From positions 1-45,625 of the forward strand of contig CAJXOH010000011.1 in NCBI GenBank assembly GCA_913057895.1: 45,625 nucleotides of DNA. Direction: 5' to 3'. The position numbers and the translations under genes were made by a program. The stretch's first letter is position 1. Each line of letters opens with the position of its first letter. A model generated the notes under the pieces. The model made no database searches and had not been told where the DNA came from. It was given only the letters and a program-made list of their open reading frames with translations. This document shows positions 16,693 to 24,457 of the stretch, one piece after another. The stretch comes from an uncultured Bacteroidota bacterium (GTDB taxonomy: Bacteria > Bacteroidota > Rhodothermia > Balneolales > Balneolaceae).

Positions 16693-18594
16693 ATGTTCCC
16701 AGGATTTTTCTCCTTGTTTTTCCCACCCGGAGTTGTCACCGCCATACTTGGATTGCTTTGGGTTACTGGGGTTGATCCTGTCGTTGTCTCAACAGAAGAT
16801 CATGAGACCAATATCCGTAAGTATGTACAAGCCCAACAGCGTGTCATCGACAACTATTACAATGTTGCAGATATAAACGATCTGCACGAAGTGAGTCTAC
16901 GAGGGTTTGTAGAAGCGATGGTTGACACTACGATCACTGAAGGATCTCTTCTTGGAACTCCATTGGACACCACCTTTATTGAGCAGCCTACGGTAACGGA
17001 TTTGCGGGGATCATATGAACGGTTCACTGCAGCTTATGAATATGTGCTAAATGTCTATCCAGAAGAGAATCTCACGGACCTAACCGAGCAATCGGTGATC
17101 GCCATGATGAATACACTGGACCCACATTCAGTCTACATTGAACCCAAGGATAATGAGCGTATTCAAGAGCAGTTTGCTGGAAAATTTCAGGGAATTGGGA
17201 TTCAGTTTAACATAATCTCAGATACAATTACCGTCGTAACAGCCATCTCCGGAGGGCCAAGTGATAGACTAGGTATTCGAAGTGGAGATCGCATTATCGA
17301 AATCGAAGATAGCTCAGCCGTAGGGTTTAACAATGAAGATGTGGTTGCTCGTCTGCGAGGAGAAAAAGGATCTTCAGTTCATGTCAAAATTCTTCGTCCA
17401 GGTACAGGAGAGCTCGATTTTGATATCATTCGTGATGATATCCCTTTGATTACGGTTGATACGCATTATATGCTGGATGACCAGACTGGATATGTTAAGA
17501 TTAATCGTTTTGCCGCAACGACCCATGATGAGTTTATGAGTAGTGTGAATGACCTGGAATCGGATGGGATGCAGCGATTAATTTTGGACTTACGTGGAAA
17601 TCCTGGCGGCTACATGAGCCAAGCCATAGCCATTGCTGAGGAGTTTTTTCCATCGGGTGTAGAGCTTGTGGCAACCAAATCACGCCATCGTCGCTTCACG
17701 TCCTCCTATGATTCACAACGAGATGGAGAGCTGAAGGATACGCCGTTAATCATTTTGGTCAATGAGGGCTCTGCTAGTGCGTCTGAAATTGTTTCTGGTG
17801 CCGTACAGGACCATGACCGTGGCTTAATTGTTGGAAAACGTTCGTTTGGCAAGGGATTGGTGCAACAACAATACGAATTGGCCGATAAATCTAACATTCG
17901 GGTGACCATTTCAAGATACTACACACCATCTGGACGATTAATTCAGAAACCATTCAAGGATGGGCGTGAGGAGTATGTCCATGAGATTATCGCTCGTGAA
18001 AATGATGCCTCTGTGGATGCCATTGATTTTATTGAAACTGTTCCTGATAGCCTAAAATACCGAACAACAGCGGGCCGCACCGTGTATGGAGGTGGCGGAA
18101 TTGTACCTGATATTTTGGTCAAAGAGGATACATTATCAGGGTACATGTTCAATTTAATGGTAGGCAATCAGGTCGATTTTGATTTTGTGCGTAGCTACCT
18201 CGATGCGAACAACGACAAATTCCGCATGTCGTGGGAACGCGATTTTGAATCATTTCGTGAGAACTTTGCCTTTACTGAGGAAGACAAAGAAAGGTTTTAC
18301 GAGTTGATGAAAGAGAAAGGGTTGGTTGTGGATGGACGCGTGAGCGCACCTGATGTATCCGGTGATTCACTGATCGTACCACCATCCTATGTCGAACAAA
18401 CCGATTGGATGGTTATGGGACGTTTGAAAGCTGAACTTGCGCGTCAAGTATGGGGTTCGCCTTATTTTTACCCTGTGATTAATGACGTTTTTGGCGATGA
18501 GATCAAGCAAGCCATGAAGCAATGGGAGTCGGTCAAAGCCCTCGAAATGCTGGCTAGCGAGGCACGAGCTGAAGATGCAAAAGCGCTGAGATAG
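16693..18594 (+). CDS. C-terminal processing peptidase (S41 family, Ctp/Prc)
   Basis: From the ATG at 16693 the protein has 633 residues. An upstream ATG at 16654 lies inside the RNase gene and adds only polar residues before the hydrophobic N-terminus (FPGFFSLFFPPGVVTAILGL), so I chose the later start. The hydrophobic segment is a signal peptide or anchor, placing the protease in the periplasm. A PDZ domain (about 150-230, GIGIQFN then SDRLGIRSGDRIIEIED) precedes the S41 core with the Ser-Lys dyad: Ser362 in NEGSASASEIVSG and Lys387 in KRSFGKGLVQQ. Such proteases trim C-termini and degrade envelope proteins. The 3' end overlaps convergent rsmE by 41 bp. Confidence 0.93.
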   Translation: MFPGFFSLFFPPGVVTAILGLLWVTGVDPVVVSTEDHETNIRKYVQAQQRVIDNYYNVADINDLHEVSLRGFVEAMVDTTITEGSLLGTPLDTTFIEQPTVTDLRGSYERFTAAYEYVLNVYPEENLTDLTEQSVIAMMNTLDPHSVYIEPKDNERIQEQFAGKFQGIGIQFNIISDTITVVTAISGGPSDRLGIRSGDRIIEIEDSSAVGFNNEDVVARLRGEKGSSVHVKILRPGTGELDFDIIRDDIPLITVDTHYMLDDQTGYVKINRFAATTHDEFMSSVNDLESDGMQRLILDLRGNPGGYMSQAIAIAEEFFPSGVELVATKSRHRRFTSSYDSQRDGELKDTPLIILVNEGSASASEIVSGAVQDHDRGLIVGKRSFGKGLVQQQYELADKSNIRVTISRYYTPSGRLIQKPFKDGREEYVHEIIARENDASVDAIDFIETVPDSLKYRTTAGRTVYGGGGIVPDILVKEDTLSGYMFNLMVGNQVDFDFVRSYLDANNDKFRMSWERDFESFRENFAFTEEDKERFYELMKEKGLVVDGRVSAPDVSGDSLIVPPSYVEQTDWMVMGRLKAELARQVWGSPYFYPVINDVFGDEIKQAMKQWESVKALEMLASEARAEDAKALR

Positions 18595-19303
18595 CCGCTG
18601 TTTCGGCACGAAGTCGATTGGGGCCAAGTGATAAGTGTTGAATGTGAGCGATTTCGCTCTGTGATAAAGATGTCAACAACGCTCGTTCTCTTGCTGAAAA
18701 TCCACCTTCTGGGCCAATGATGACAAGGATTTTGGATGGATTTGCAGGGGTTCCTGTAAACGCCTGATTCCCTGTAACACCCTCACTACTCGCCGTTTCA
18801 TCGGCTAGTACGACGCGATCAAACGAGGAGAGCAACTCTGGTTGCAATACCTCATCCAAGGAGTCAAAACCCTGAATATCCGGCATAAATGCACCTTTAG
18901 ATTGCTTCAGAGCACTCTCTACAACTGATTGAGCCCTATCCACTTTGAATACAGAACGCTCAGAATGATCCATTTGGACCATCCAGAGTCCAGCGGCACC
19001 AAGTTCTGTACATTTTTCAAGCGCCCATTCAATCCGATCCCGTTTTTTTAGCAGCCCAAGTGCAATTGTGATTTCTGGAGACAATGGTTGTATATCTAGC
19101 ACTTGATCTACTCTAAGAGTTAGAGCAGATTGATAGACCTCTGAGACGGTGCATTGTGCCTGGAAGCCCTTACCATCCGTAACAAGGCATCCGTTTCCTT
19201 CACGCAAACGAAGTACTTTGATGGCGTGCTTTGCTTCATCCCCTTCGAGATGTACATCTGGTGGATTTGGGGTTGTTGGCGAAGGAATCAAAAACTGATT
19301 CAT
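18554..19303 (-). CDS. rsmE: 16S rRNA (uracil-1498-N3)-methyltransferase RsmE
   Basis: The 249-residue SPOUT-class methyltransferase modifies U1498 of 16S rRNA. The N-terminal PUA-like domain includes DEAKHAIKVLRLREGNGCLVTDGKG. The C-terminal knotted domain carries the SAM-binding motifs ILVIIGPEGGFSARE and LSLGPNRLRAETA, which are diagnostic. It is the last gene of the long minus-strand operon and overlaps the 2Fe-2S protein gene by 4 bp at its start. Its end overlaps the protease gene on the other strand by 41 bp, so both genes depend on read-through or termination inside the neighbour. Confidence 0.95.
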   Translation of the reverse strand: MNQFLIPSPTTPNPPDVHLEGDEAKHAIKVLRLREGNGCLVTDGKGFQAQCTVSEVYQSALTLRVDQVLDIQPLSPEITIALGLLKKRDRIEWALEKCTELGAAGLWMVQMDHSERSVFKVDRAQSVVESALKQSKGAFMPDIQGFDSLDEVLQPELLSSFDRVVLADETASSEGVTGNQAFTGTPANPSKILVIIGPEGGFSARERALLTSLSQSEIAHIQHLSLGPNRLRAETAAISALLHLQLVPR

Positions 19304-19539
19304 GGTCGTTTTGAGTCTGTTGACGAAGCATCTGATGGCTCTACATCACCGTCTCCAACTTCAAATGAGGTCTCTCCGGTTCGCAACATGCGCCGCACAT
19401 AGGGTACACAAAATTGGCAATTGGTCCCGCAAAGGCCCGCTTCGATGAGTTGTTCTACGGTCGTCCATCCGTGAGTCTCCGCTTCGCGCTGGAGTTCGCT
19501 AAAATGGCGCTTCTCACATATGCACCACTCTACAGCCAT
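19300..19539 (-). CDS. BFD-like [2Fe-2S]-binding protein
   Basis: This 79-residue protein has a BFD-like cysteine pattern: CxC at 6 and 8 (EWCICEKRHF) and a second cluster at 37, 41 and 44 (GLCGTNCQFCVPYV). E. coli Bfd binds a 2Fe-2S cluster through CxC and CxxC; here Cys41 and Cys44 form the CxxC, and Cys37 is extra. The acidic Asp/Ser-rich tail (residues 55-79) is not part of the fold. Its role may be electron transfer or iron release, but no bacterioferritin gene is present. It sits 2 bp after dcd and overlaps rsmE by 4 bp. Confidence 0.8.
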   Translation of the reverse strand: MAVEWCICEKRHFSELQREAETHGWTTVEQLIEAGLCGTNCQFCVPYVRRMLRTGETSFEVGDGDVEPSDASSTDSKRP

Positions 19540-19541
19540 GG

Positions 19542-20717
19542 CTACTGACCTGTTTGCTTAAACTGTTTGCCCAGTTTGAGACCTTGTCCTTGGTAGTTAC
19601 TTTTCAAATCCGCTCCATAGAGGGTTTCGGGGACTTCGGTATTGGGTTCAAATCGCATAGAGAAAAACGTTTGGCCATCTTCAATCAAAAAGGGTACATC
19701 ATGAGATCGGACTTCAAGTACAGCCCTAGCGCCCTTGTCCTCGACGCGTCCTCCAAATCCGCTATCAAAAAACCCAGCATAATGGGTTCGCAATTCACCA
19801 GAACCTGTATCGTAGGCAATCATTTCAGCAGCAAGATGTTTTGGTATACGGCATCGCTCCTTACTGGCAAAAATATAAAAGGCTTCAGGGTCAAGAATGA
19901 GATGGTCTTGTGGTTTGGCCATAATAGGCTCCCAAAATTCGGAAGCGTCATATTCACCTATCCGGTCTAGGTCGATTACGTCCCGATGTTTTCTTGCTCT
20001 GTACCCGACAATGGCTCCCGGTTCACCCGAGACATCCACACTCATAAACAACCCCTGATTCACCTTGAGATGATCCAAATGAAGCGGAGTACCCTCTGCA
20101 TCCATTAATAACGGATCCTGATCATGTACGCGTAGGATTTCTTCATCACTCAACACCACATGACCATGACGAATACGAAGTTGATTAAGCATTTGTCCCG
20201 TTTTCACTCGAATAGGAAACGACTTTGGAACCACCTCTAGGTAAAGTTTCCCATGATACCCAGGCTGTATCTCCTCAAATCGATGGCAATGGTCGGTGAT
20301 GACTCGTGTAAATATGTCAAGTCTTCCCGTCGAACTTTTTGGATTCGCTTTGGCCGTTAATGGGTCGTCGGTGACCAGTGTTTCACCTGTTGCAAATGTG
20401 TGTTCACGCTGGGTCGGCAATGCAATCGCTTCCAATAACGGAATAATGTATACACCATTGGGCTCCAGTACCGCTCCATCCTCAATAGAAAATCGGTATT
20501 GCTCCAACTTGGCTACTTTTTGATCCACAGACTCAGATTCGGGTAAAAAACTACTTCTCACTCGGATTGCCTGAGTTCCTAGGCGCAAATCAATCGAGTT
20601 TGGCTGAAATTGCGTTGGGTCAATCGGGTAGCGTTCATGCGTTGAGTGTAGCACACCCTGCTCTACGAGCCAGCGCAAACGCTGTACAGGAAGGATTCCT
20701 TTGGTTCGTAGATTCAT
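19542..20717 (-). CDS. dcd: 2'-deoxycytidine 5'-triphosphate deaminase, two-domain type
   Basis: The 391-residue protein is about twice the size of E. coli Dcd (193 residues) and shows the Dcd/dUTPase fold twice. The N-terminal copy has QPNSIDLRLG (38-47) and GYHGKLYLEVVPKSFPIRV, with Glu161. The C-terminal copy has YAGFFDSGFGGR and ARAVLEVRSHDVPFLIEDG, with Glu335 where the E. coli enzyme has the catalytic Glu138. Both copies keep the beta-strand that ends in Leu-Glu. The enzyme deaminates dCTP to dUTP, the substrate of Dut in this window. It overlaps the EVE gene by 4 bp. Confidence 0.88.
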   Translation of the reverse strand: MNLRTKGILPVQRLRWLVEQGVLHSTHERYPIDPTQFQPNSIDLRLGTQAIRVRSSFLPESESVDQKVAKLEQYRFSIEDGAVLEPNGVYIIPLLEAIALPTQREHTFATGETLVTDDPLTAKANPKSSTGRLDIFTRVITDHCHRFEEIQPGYHGKLYLEVVPKSFPIRVKTGQMLNQLRIRHGHVVLSDEEILRVHDQDPLLMDAEGTPLHLDHLKVNQGLFMSVDVSGEPGAIVGYRARKHRDVIDLDRIGEYDASEFWEPIMAKPQDHLILDPEAFYIFASKERCRIPKHLAAEMIAYDTGSGELRTHYAGFFDSGFGGRVEDKGARAVLEVRSHDVPFLIEDGQTFFSMRFEPNTEVPETLYGADLKSNYQGQGLKLGKQFKQTGQ

Positions 20718-21187
20718 GAGAAAGAGTTTGGGTCTTCACCCGCGATCTCACATACGCGTTCAAATTCTTGTTGAGTAACGGGTGTAATACTCAGTCGATT
20801 CCGTTTAAAAATGACCATGTCTTGTAGCAATGGATCTTCTTGTAGCACATCTCGACCAATCGTCTCTTTAAATGTGGTGACATAGGAGATATCTACAAGG
20901 ATCCAGCGTGGATTGTTTGGGTCACTTTTGGGGTCGAAATAATGATTGGACGAATCAAATTGGGTGGGGTCTGGATAGGGATCCGAGGCTACTCGTGCCA
21001 CTCCTGCAATATGGGGAGGCTTGCAATTGGAATGGTAATATAAGATGAGGTCACCCGGCTTCATCTTGTCTCGCATCATGTTACGAGCTTCATAGTTCCG
21101 TATACCATCCCATGGTTCCGTGCCATCCGCCTTGAGATGATCAAGGTTGTAGACATCGAGCTCAGATTTCATTAACCAATACTGCAT
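20714..21187 (-). CDS. EVE domain protein
   Basis: The 157-residue protein is one complete EVE domain, a PUA-like fold. Typical segments are the N-terminal YWLMKSELDVYNLDHL, WDGIRNYEARNMMR, and the beta-barrel strand DLILYYHSNCKPPHIAGVARV, followed by a Tyr/Asp-rich loop and WILVDISYV. EVE proteins bind modified bases, for example modified cytosines in DNA, or modified RNA; the ligand here is unknown. The gene starts 3 bp after rfbB and overlaps the dCTP deaminase gene by 4 bp, so it is expressed with a deoxycytidine enzyme, a suggestive but unproven link. Confidence 0.9.
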   Translation of the reverse strand: MQYWLMKSELDVYNLDHLKADGTEPWDGIRNYEARNMMRDKMKPGDLILYYHSNCKPPHIAGVARVASDPYPDPTQFDSSNHYFDPKSDPNNPRWILVDISYVTTFKETIGRDVLQEDPLLQDMVIFKRNRLSITPVTQQEFERVCEIAGEDPNSFS

Positions 21188-21190
21188 ACG

Positions 21191-22189
21191 CTAGGCACTA
21201 TATTTTTTGACATACCATTGGACCGTGGTGCGAAGTAACCCATCAAAGTCCGTAGAGGGCTCCCACCCCAGTGAATCCTTGATTTTGGAGGCATCAATTG
21301 CATAGCGAAAATCATGACCTAATCGATCGGTCACAAAACTAATTAAATTGGCATAATCCCCCTCAGGTCCTTCACCAACTTCCTCATTCAAGAGTCGACA
21401 CAAACTATGAACCAAGTCGATGTTTTTCCACTCATTGTTTCCGCCAATGTTGTAACTCTCACCAGCATCTCCACACTCAAATACCGTACGAATGGCGTCA
21501 CAATGATCTTCCACGAATAACCAATCTCGTACATTGGTCCCTTGACCATAGACAGGAATCGGGTTGTGGGCCATCGCATTACGAATCACTGTAGGGATGA
21601 GCTTTTCATCGTGCTGATGGGGTCCATAATTGTTGGAACAGTTGGTCATCACCGTGTTCATTCCATAGGTATGATGGTAGGCTCGAACGAGATGATCGCT
21701 TCCTGCCTTGCTTGCGCTATAAGGTGAGTTTGGTGCATATGGCGTGGTCTCAGAGAATGCACCCTCGTCACCGAGTGAACCAAACACTTCGTCTGTGGAC
21801 ACATGTAGAAAGCGCTTGGTCGTGTCATCGCCCCATAATTGACGACACTCTTCAAGTAGGTTAAACGTCCCCACGACATTACTCATCACAAAGGGCTCAG
21901 GTCCAGAAATAGAATTGTCAACGTGAGATTCAGCCGCTAAATGAAAGATTCCATCAGGCTTCATGGAGTGAAGATGCGTACGAACTGCATCACGATCGGT
22001 AATGTCAAGTTGCAAAAACTCGTATCTGTCTGAAGACTCAATCGGTGAGAGATACTCTAAATTGGACGCATAGGATAGCTTGTCCACATTGACAAGTTTT
22101 GCATCTGAGAGGTGTTTGTGGAGGTGAATCAACAGATTGGATCCAATAAATCCAGCGCCGCCCGTTACCCAAAATGTTCTCGTTTTCAT
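21191..22189 (-). CDS. rfbB: dTDP-glucose 4,6-dehydratase RfbB/RmlB
   Basis: The 332-residue short-chain dehydrogenase-type enzyme makes dTDP-4-keto-6-deoxyglucose, step 2 of dTDP-L-rhamnose synthesis. The NAD-binding motif is TGGAGFIGSN (9-18). The catalytic residues are Thr132-Asp133-Glu134 in STDEVFG, with Tyr157 and Lys161 in YSASKAGSDH. The sugar-nucleotide segment NNYGPHQHDEKLIP is typical of RmlB. A 40-bp gap separates it from rfbC upstream, and the EVE gene follows 3 bp downstream. It is the last of the four rhamnose genes in the operon. Confidence 0.97.
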   Translation of the reverse strand: MKTRTFWVTGGAGFIGSNLLIHLHKHLSDAKLVNVDKLSYASNLEYLSPIESSDRYEFLQLDITDRDAVRTHLHSMKPDGIFHLAAESHVDNSISGPEPFVMSNVVGTFNLLEECRQLWGDDTTKRFLHVSTDEVFGSLGDEGAFSETTPYAPNSPYSASKAGSDHLVRAYHHTYGMNTVMTNCSNNYGPHQHDEKLIPTVIRNAMAHNPIPVYGQGTNVRDWLFVEDHCDAIRTVFECGDAGESYNIGGNNEWKNIDLVHSLCRLLNEEVGEGPEGDYANLISFVTDRLGHDFRYAIDASKIKDSLGWEPSTDFDGLLRTTVQWYVKKYSA

Positions 22190-22229
22190 ATAAAATGGAT
22201 GATTAGTTGTTGAACAAACGCTTCATACC

Positions 22230-22826
22230 TCAAAAAAGTGCCTCTGGTGGAAGCTCTGTAAAACGGGGTAGATCTAAATCCTTGGCAGAAATCACTGGGT
22301 TCTCAACCCCCCAGTCTATCGCAAGGTTCTCATCCAGTGGATGGATACCTCGCTCAGAGGGTGCATCATAATAGGCTGTACATTTGTATTGAACCAATGC
22401 CTCATCGCTATGCACCGAAAACCCATGAGCAAAGCCAGGTGGAATCCAAAGCATCTTACCATTTTCTGCCGATAGCGTTGCCTTCACCACTTGCCCAAAG
22501 GTTGGACTCTCCTTTCGAATATCTACAGCAACATCTGTAATTGTCCCTTTAGCCACCCCTACAAACTTACCTTGAGCAGACGCTCCAATCTGATAATGAA
22601 GTCCACGAATGACTCCTTTGGACGATTTAGAAAGGTTATCCTGAACAAAGGGAGCAGGCAGGTGAATGCCGTGATCCGTAAACCATGAGGCGCGAGCGGT
22701 TTCCATAAAATACCCCCTATCGTCATGAAATTGACGTGGCGTGAACAATACTAACTCGGAAATCGCAAGCGGCTGAATCCAGTCAGGAAGGGAGTGAGTC
22801 GTTGATGAGGAAGGGGGTACGGTCAT
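22230..22826 (-). CDS. rfbC: dTDP-4-dehydrorhamnose 3,5-epimerase RfbC/RmlC
   Basis: I start at the ATG at 22826, which overlaps the rfbD stop in an ATGA, giving 198 residues; the ATG at 22886 would add 20 residues inside rfbD. This cupin enzyme epimerises carbons 3 and 5 of the keto sugar (step 3 of dTDP-rhamnose synthesis). Signature segments are FHDDRGYFMET, the catalytic GVIRGLHYQ with His77, WIPPGFAHGFSV, and the late DPSERGI-like stretch YDAPSERGIHPLDE. The residues before DDRGYF are somewhat longer than in E. coli. It is cotranscribed with the other rhamnose genes. Confidence 0.95.
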   Translation of the reverse strand: MTVPPSSSTTHSLPDWIQPLAISELVLFTPRQFHDDRGYFMETARASWFTDHGIHLPAPFVQDNLSKSSKGVIRGLHYQIGASAQGKFVGVAKGTITDVAVDIRKESPTFGQVVKATLSAENGKMLWIPPGFAHGFSVHSDEALVQYKCTAYYDAPSERGIHPLDENLAIDWGVENPVISAKDLDLPRFTELPPEALF

Positions 22827-23740
22827 GAGTTTTTTGAGCTCCAAATCGTGGGATCGGCCAAGCACCGATTCAATGAATCTCGCCAATCTGGGGGATAAAG
22901 GCCAGTAAGTGTGGTAAACTTTTCAGTGGATAGTTTCGAAAAGTACGGTCGCGCTGCAGGGGTTGGGTACTCGCTCGTTGGAATGCGATGAAGGGTCAAC
23001 TCGGGGTGAGCAACGCCGCGCGTTCGAGCTTGATCGAAGACAGCGTCGGCGACATCTGCCCATGTGCCCTGGCCTGCGGAGCCAATATGAACGATACCAG
23101 AGGCTTGAGCGTGGAGAAGGGCGAGGGTCTGGGTGACGACATCGTCACAAAAGGCCGGGGCGCCGGTTTGGTCGTCGACGACGCGGACCTCGGGGTGTTG
23201 TGTGGCGAGGCGCGCCATGGTGGTGACAAAGTTGCGGCCATGAGGGCTACACAACCAGGCAACTCTCAAGAGTAAACTATTGGATGTGTCCAAAATACCT
23301 GTGGACGCTATGGCATGCTCGCCTGCAAGCTTACTTTCTCCATATGCATTCAAGGGATGCGTCATTGCATCCTCAGTATATCCTTCAGGGTGGTCACTTT
23401 GATCCTTCTGTGAGCCAGAAAAGACATAATCGGTCGAATAATGAACCAATCGACAATGATGTTGCAGACACCATCGTGCAATCGCACCAGGGGCTTCTCC
23501 ATTCACACGCATGGCTACATCCTTTTGCGACTCTGCTTGATCTACATGTGTATAGGCTGCACAATTGATCCACACATCGGGGGCTTCATGTGCACCAAGG
23601 ATCGAGTCAAAGGATTCTGGATTGGTAATATCTAATTCGGCAGAATTATACGCCCAAAGTGTGTGATCTGTCTGTGAGTCAGCCCACATCTGCCATTGCT
23701 GACCTAGCTGCCCTCCTGCACCGGTGAGCACGATCTTCAT
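22823..23740 (-). CDS. rfbD: dTDP-4-dehydrorhamnose reductase RfbD/RmlD
   Basis: The 305-residue reductase carries out the last step to dTDP-L-rhamnose. The nucleotide-binding motif is TGAGGQLGQQW (6-16), followed by INCAAYTHVDQAE and HYSTDYVFSGS. The catalytic Tyr133 and Lys137 lie in YGESKLAGE, and LLLRVAWL continues the family pattern. The start at 23740 abuts the rfbA stop with no gap, and the end overlaps rfbC by 4 bp. The stretch coding for residues about 165-253 is much richer in G+C than the rest of the gene and its neighbours, while the frame and family residues are kept. Confidence 0.95.
   Translation of the reverse strand: MKIVLTGAGGQLGQQWQMWADSQTDHTLWAYNSAELDITNPESFDSILGAHEAPDVWINCAAYTHVDQAESQKDVAMRVNGEAPGAIARWCLQHHCRLVHYSTDYVFSGSQKDQSDHPEGYTEDAMTHPLNAYGESKLAGEHAIASTGILDTSNSLLLRVAWLCSPHGRNFVTTMARLATQHPEVRVVDDQTGAPAFCDDVVTQTLALLHAQASGIVHIGSAGQGTWADVADAVFDQARTRGVAHPELTLHRIPTSEYPTPAARPYFSKLSTEKFTTLTGLYPPDWRDSLNRCLADPTIWSSKNS
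22985..23245. other. GC-rich tract inside rfbD
   Basis: Counting by eye, 22981-23220 is about 64% G+C (72% for 23161-23220), whereas the flanks are near the window's typical value just under 50%. The edges are fairly sharp. The tract codes for the middle of RfbD in one open frame, so it looks like a substituted segment rather than a sequence error. Long shadow frames occur on both strands here because stop codons are depleted. Confidence 0.6.
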
Positions 23741-24457
23741 TTAGAAATCGCTTGGATCGGCTGTGGCTAATTCATTCGCCACCCGTAGAGATTCCAATGT
23801 ACCCGCATCCGTCCACCACCCATCCATCACACTGTACACCATCTGTTGACGGCGAATATATTCATTGTTTACATCGGTGATCTCGAGCTCTCCTCGACCG
23901 GAGGGTTTGAGTGTTTTTATGATATTGAAGACCTCTGCATCATAAAAATAAATCCCTGTCACAGCATAATCTGATTTCGGATTGGCTGGTTTTTCTTCGA
24001 TCGATACAATTTGATCCCCATCCATTTCAGCAACACCATATCGGTCAGGATCGTGGACTTGCTTCACCATGATTTGACTGCCTTGACCAGGGTAATTCGC
24101 AACCGCCTTTTGGAGCCCCATCTTAAAAATATTATCCCCAAGAATCACTGTAACTGGGTCCCCTCCTGCAAAGTTTTCCGCAAGGCCGAGTGCTTGGGCA
24201 ATACCACCCGCTTCGTCTTGTACCTTGTACGTAAACCGACATCCAAAATCTTTGCCTGAACCCAACAAACTCACCACATCCCCCATGTGATCGGTTCCAG
24301 TCACAATAAGGATCTCCTCAATACCTGCACCTATGAGCTTTTTGATAGGATAATAGATCATAGGCATGTCACCCACAGGCAATAAATGCTTGTTGGTGAC
24401 TTTGGTCAAAGGAAATAAACGGGATCCAGTCCCTCCTGCTAGGACAACACCTTTCAT
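23741..24457 (-). CDS. rfbA: Glucose-1-phosphate thymidylyltransferase RfbA/RmlA, short type
   Basis: The 238-residue nucleotidyltransferase makes dTDP-glucose from dTTP and glucose 1-phosphate, the first step of dTDP-rhamnose synthesis. Motifs are the nucleotide-binding VLAGGTGSRLFPLT (5-18), KHLLPVGDMPMIYYP, ILGDNIF with the metal-binding Asp, and SIEEKPANPKSDYAVTGIY. It is about 50 residues shorter than E. coli RmlA (about 290), lacking the C-terminal extension, as in the short subfamily, which may lack the allosteric dTDP-rhamnose site. The start overlaps the pdhC stop by 4 bp, joining sugar synthesis to the PDH operon. Confidence 0.9.
   Translation of the reverse strand: MKGVVLAGGTGSRLFPLTKVTNKHLLPVGDMPMIYYPIKKLIGAGIEEILIVTGTDHMGDVVSLLGSGKDFGCRFTYKVQDEAGGIAQALGLAENFAGGDPVTVILGDNIFKMGLQKAVANYPGQGSQIMVKQVHDPDRYGVAEMDGDQIVSIEEKPANPKSDYAVTGIYFYDAEVFNIIKTLKPSGRGELEITDVNNEYIRRQQMVYSVMDGWWTDAGTLESLRVANELATADPSDF

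Noticed and set aside
22988..23275. Frames on both strands within the GC-rich part of rfbD
   Set aside because: They reflect the loss of stop codons in GC-rich DNA; the RfbD frame carries the family motifs.
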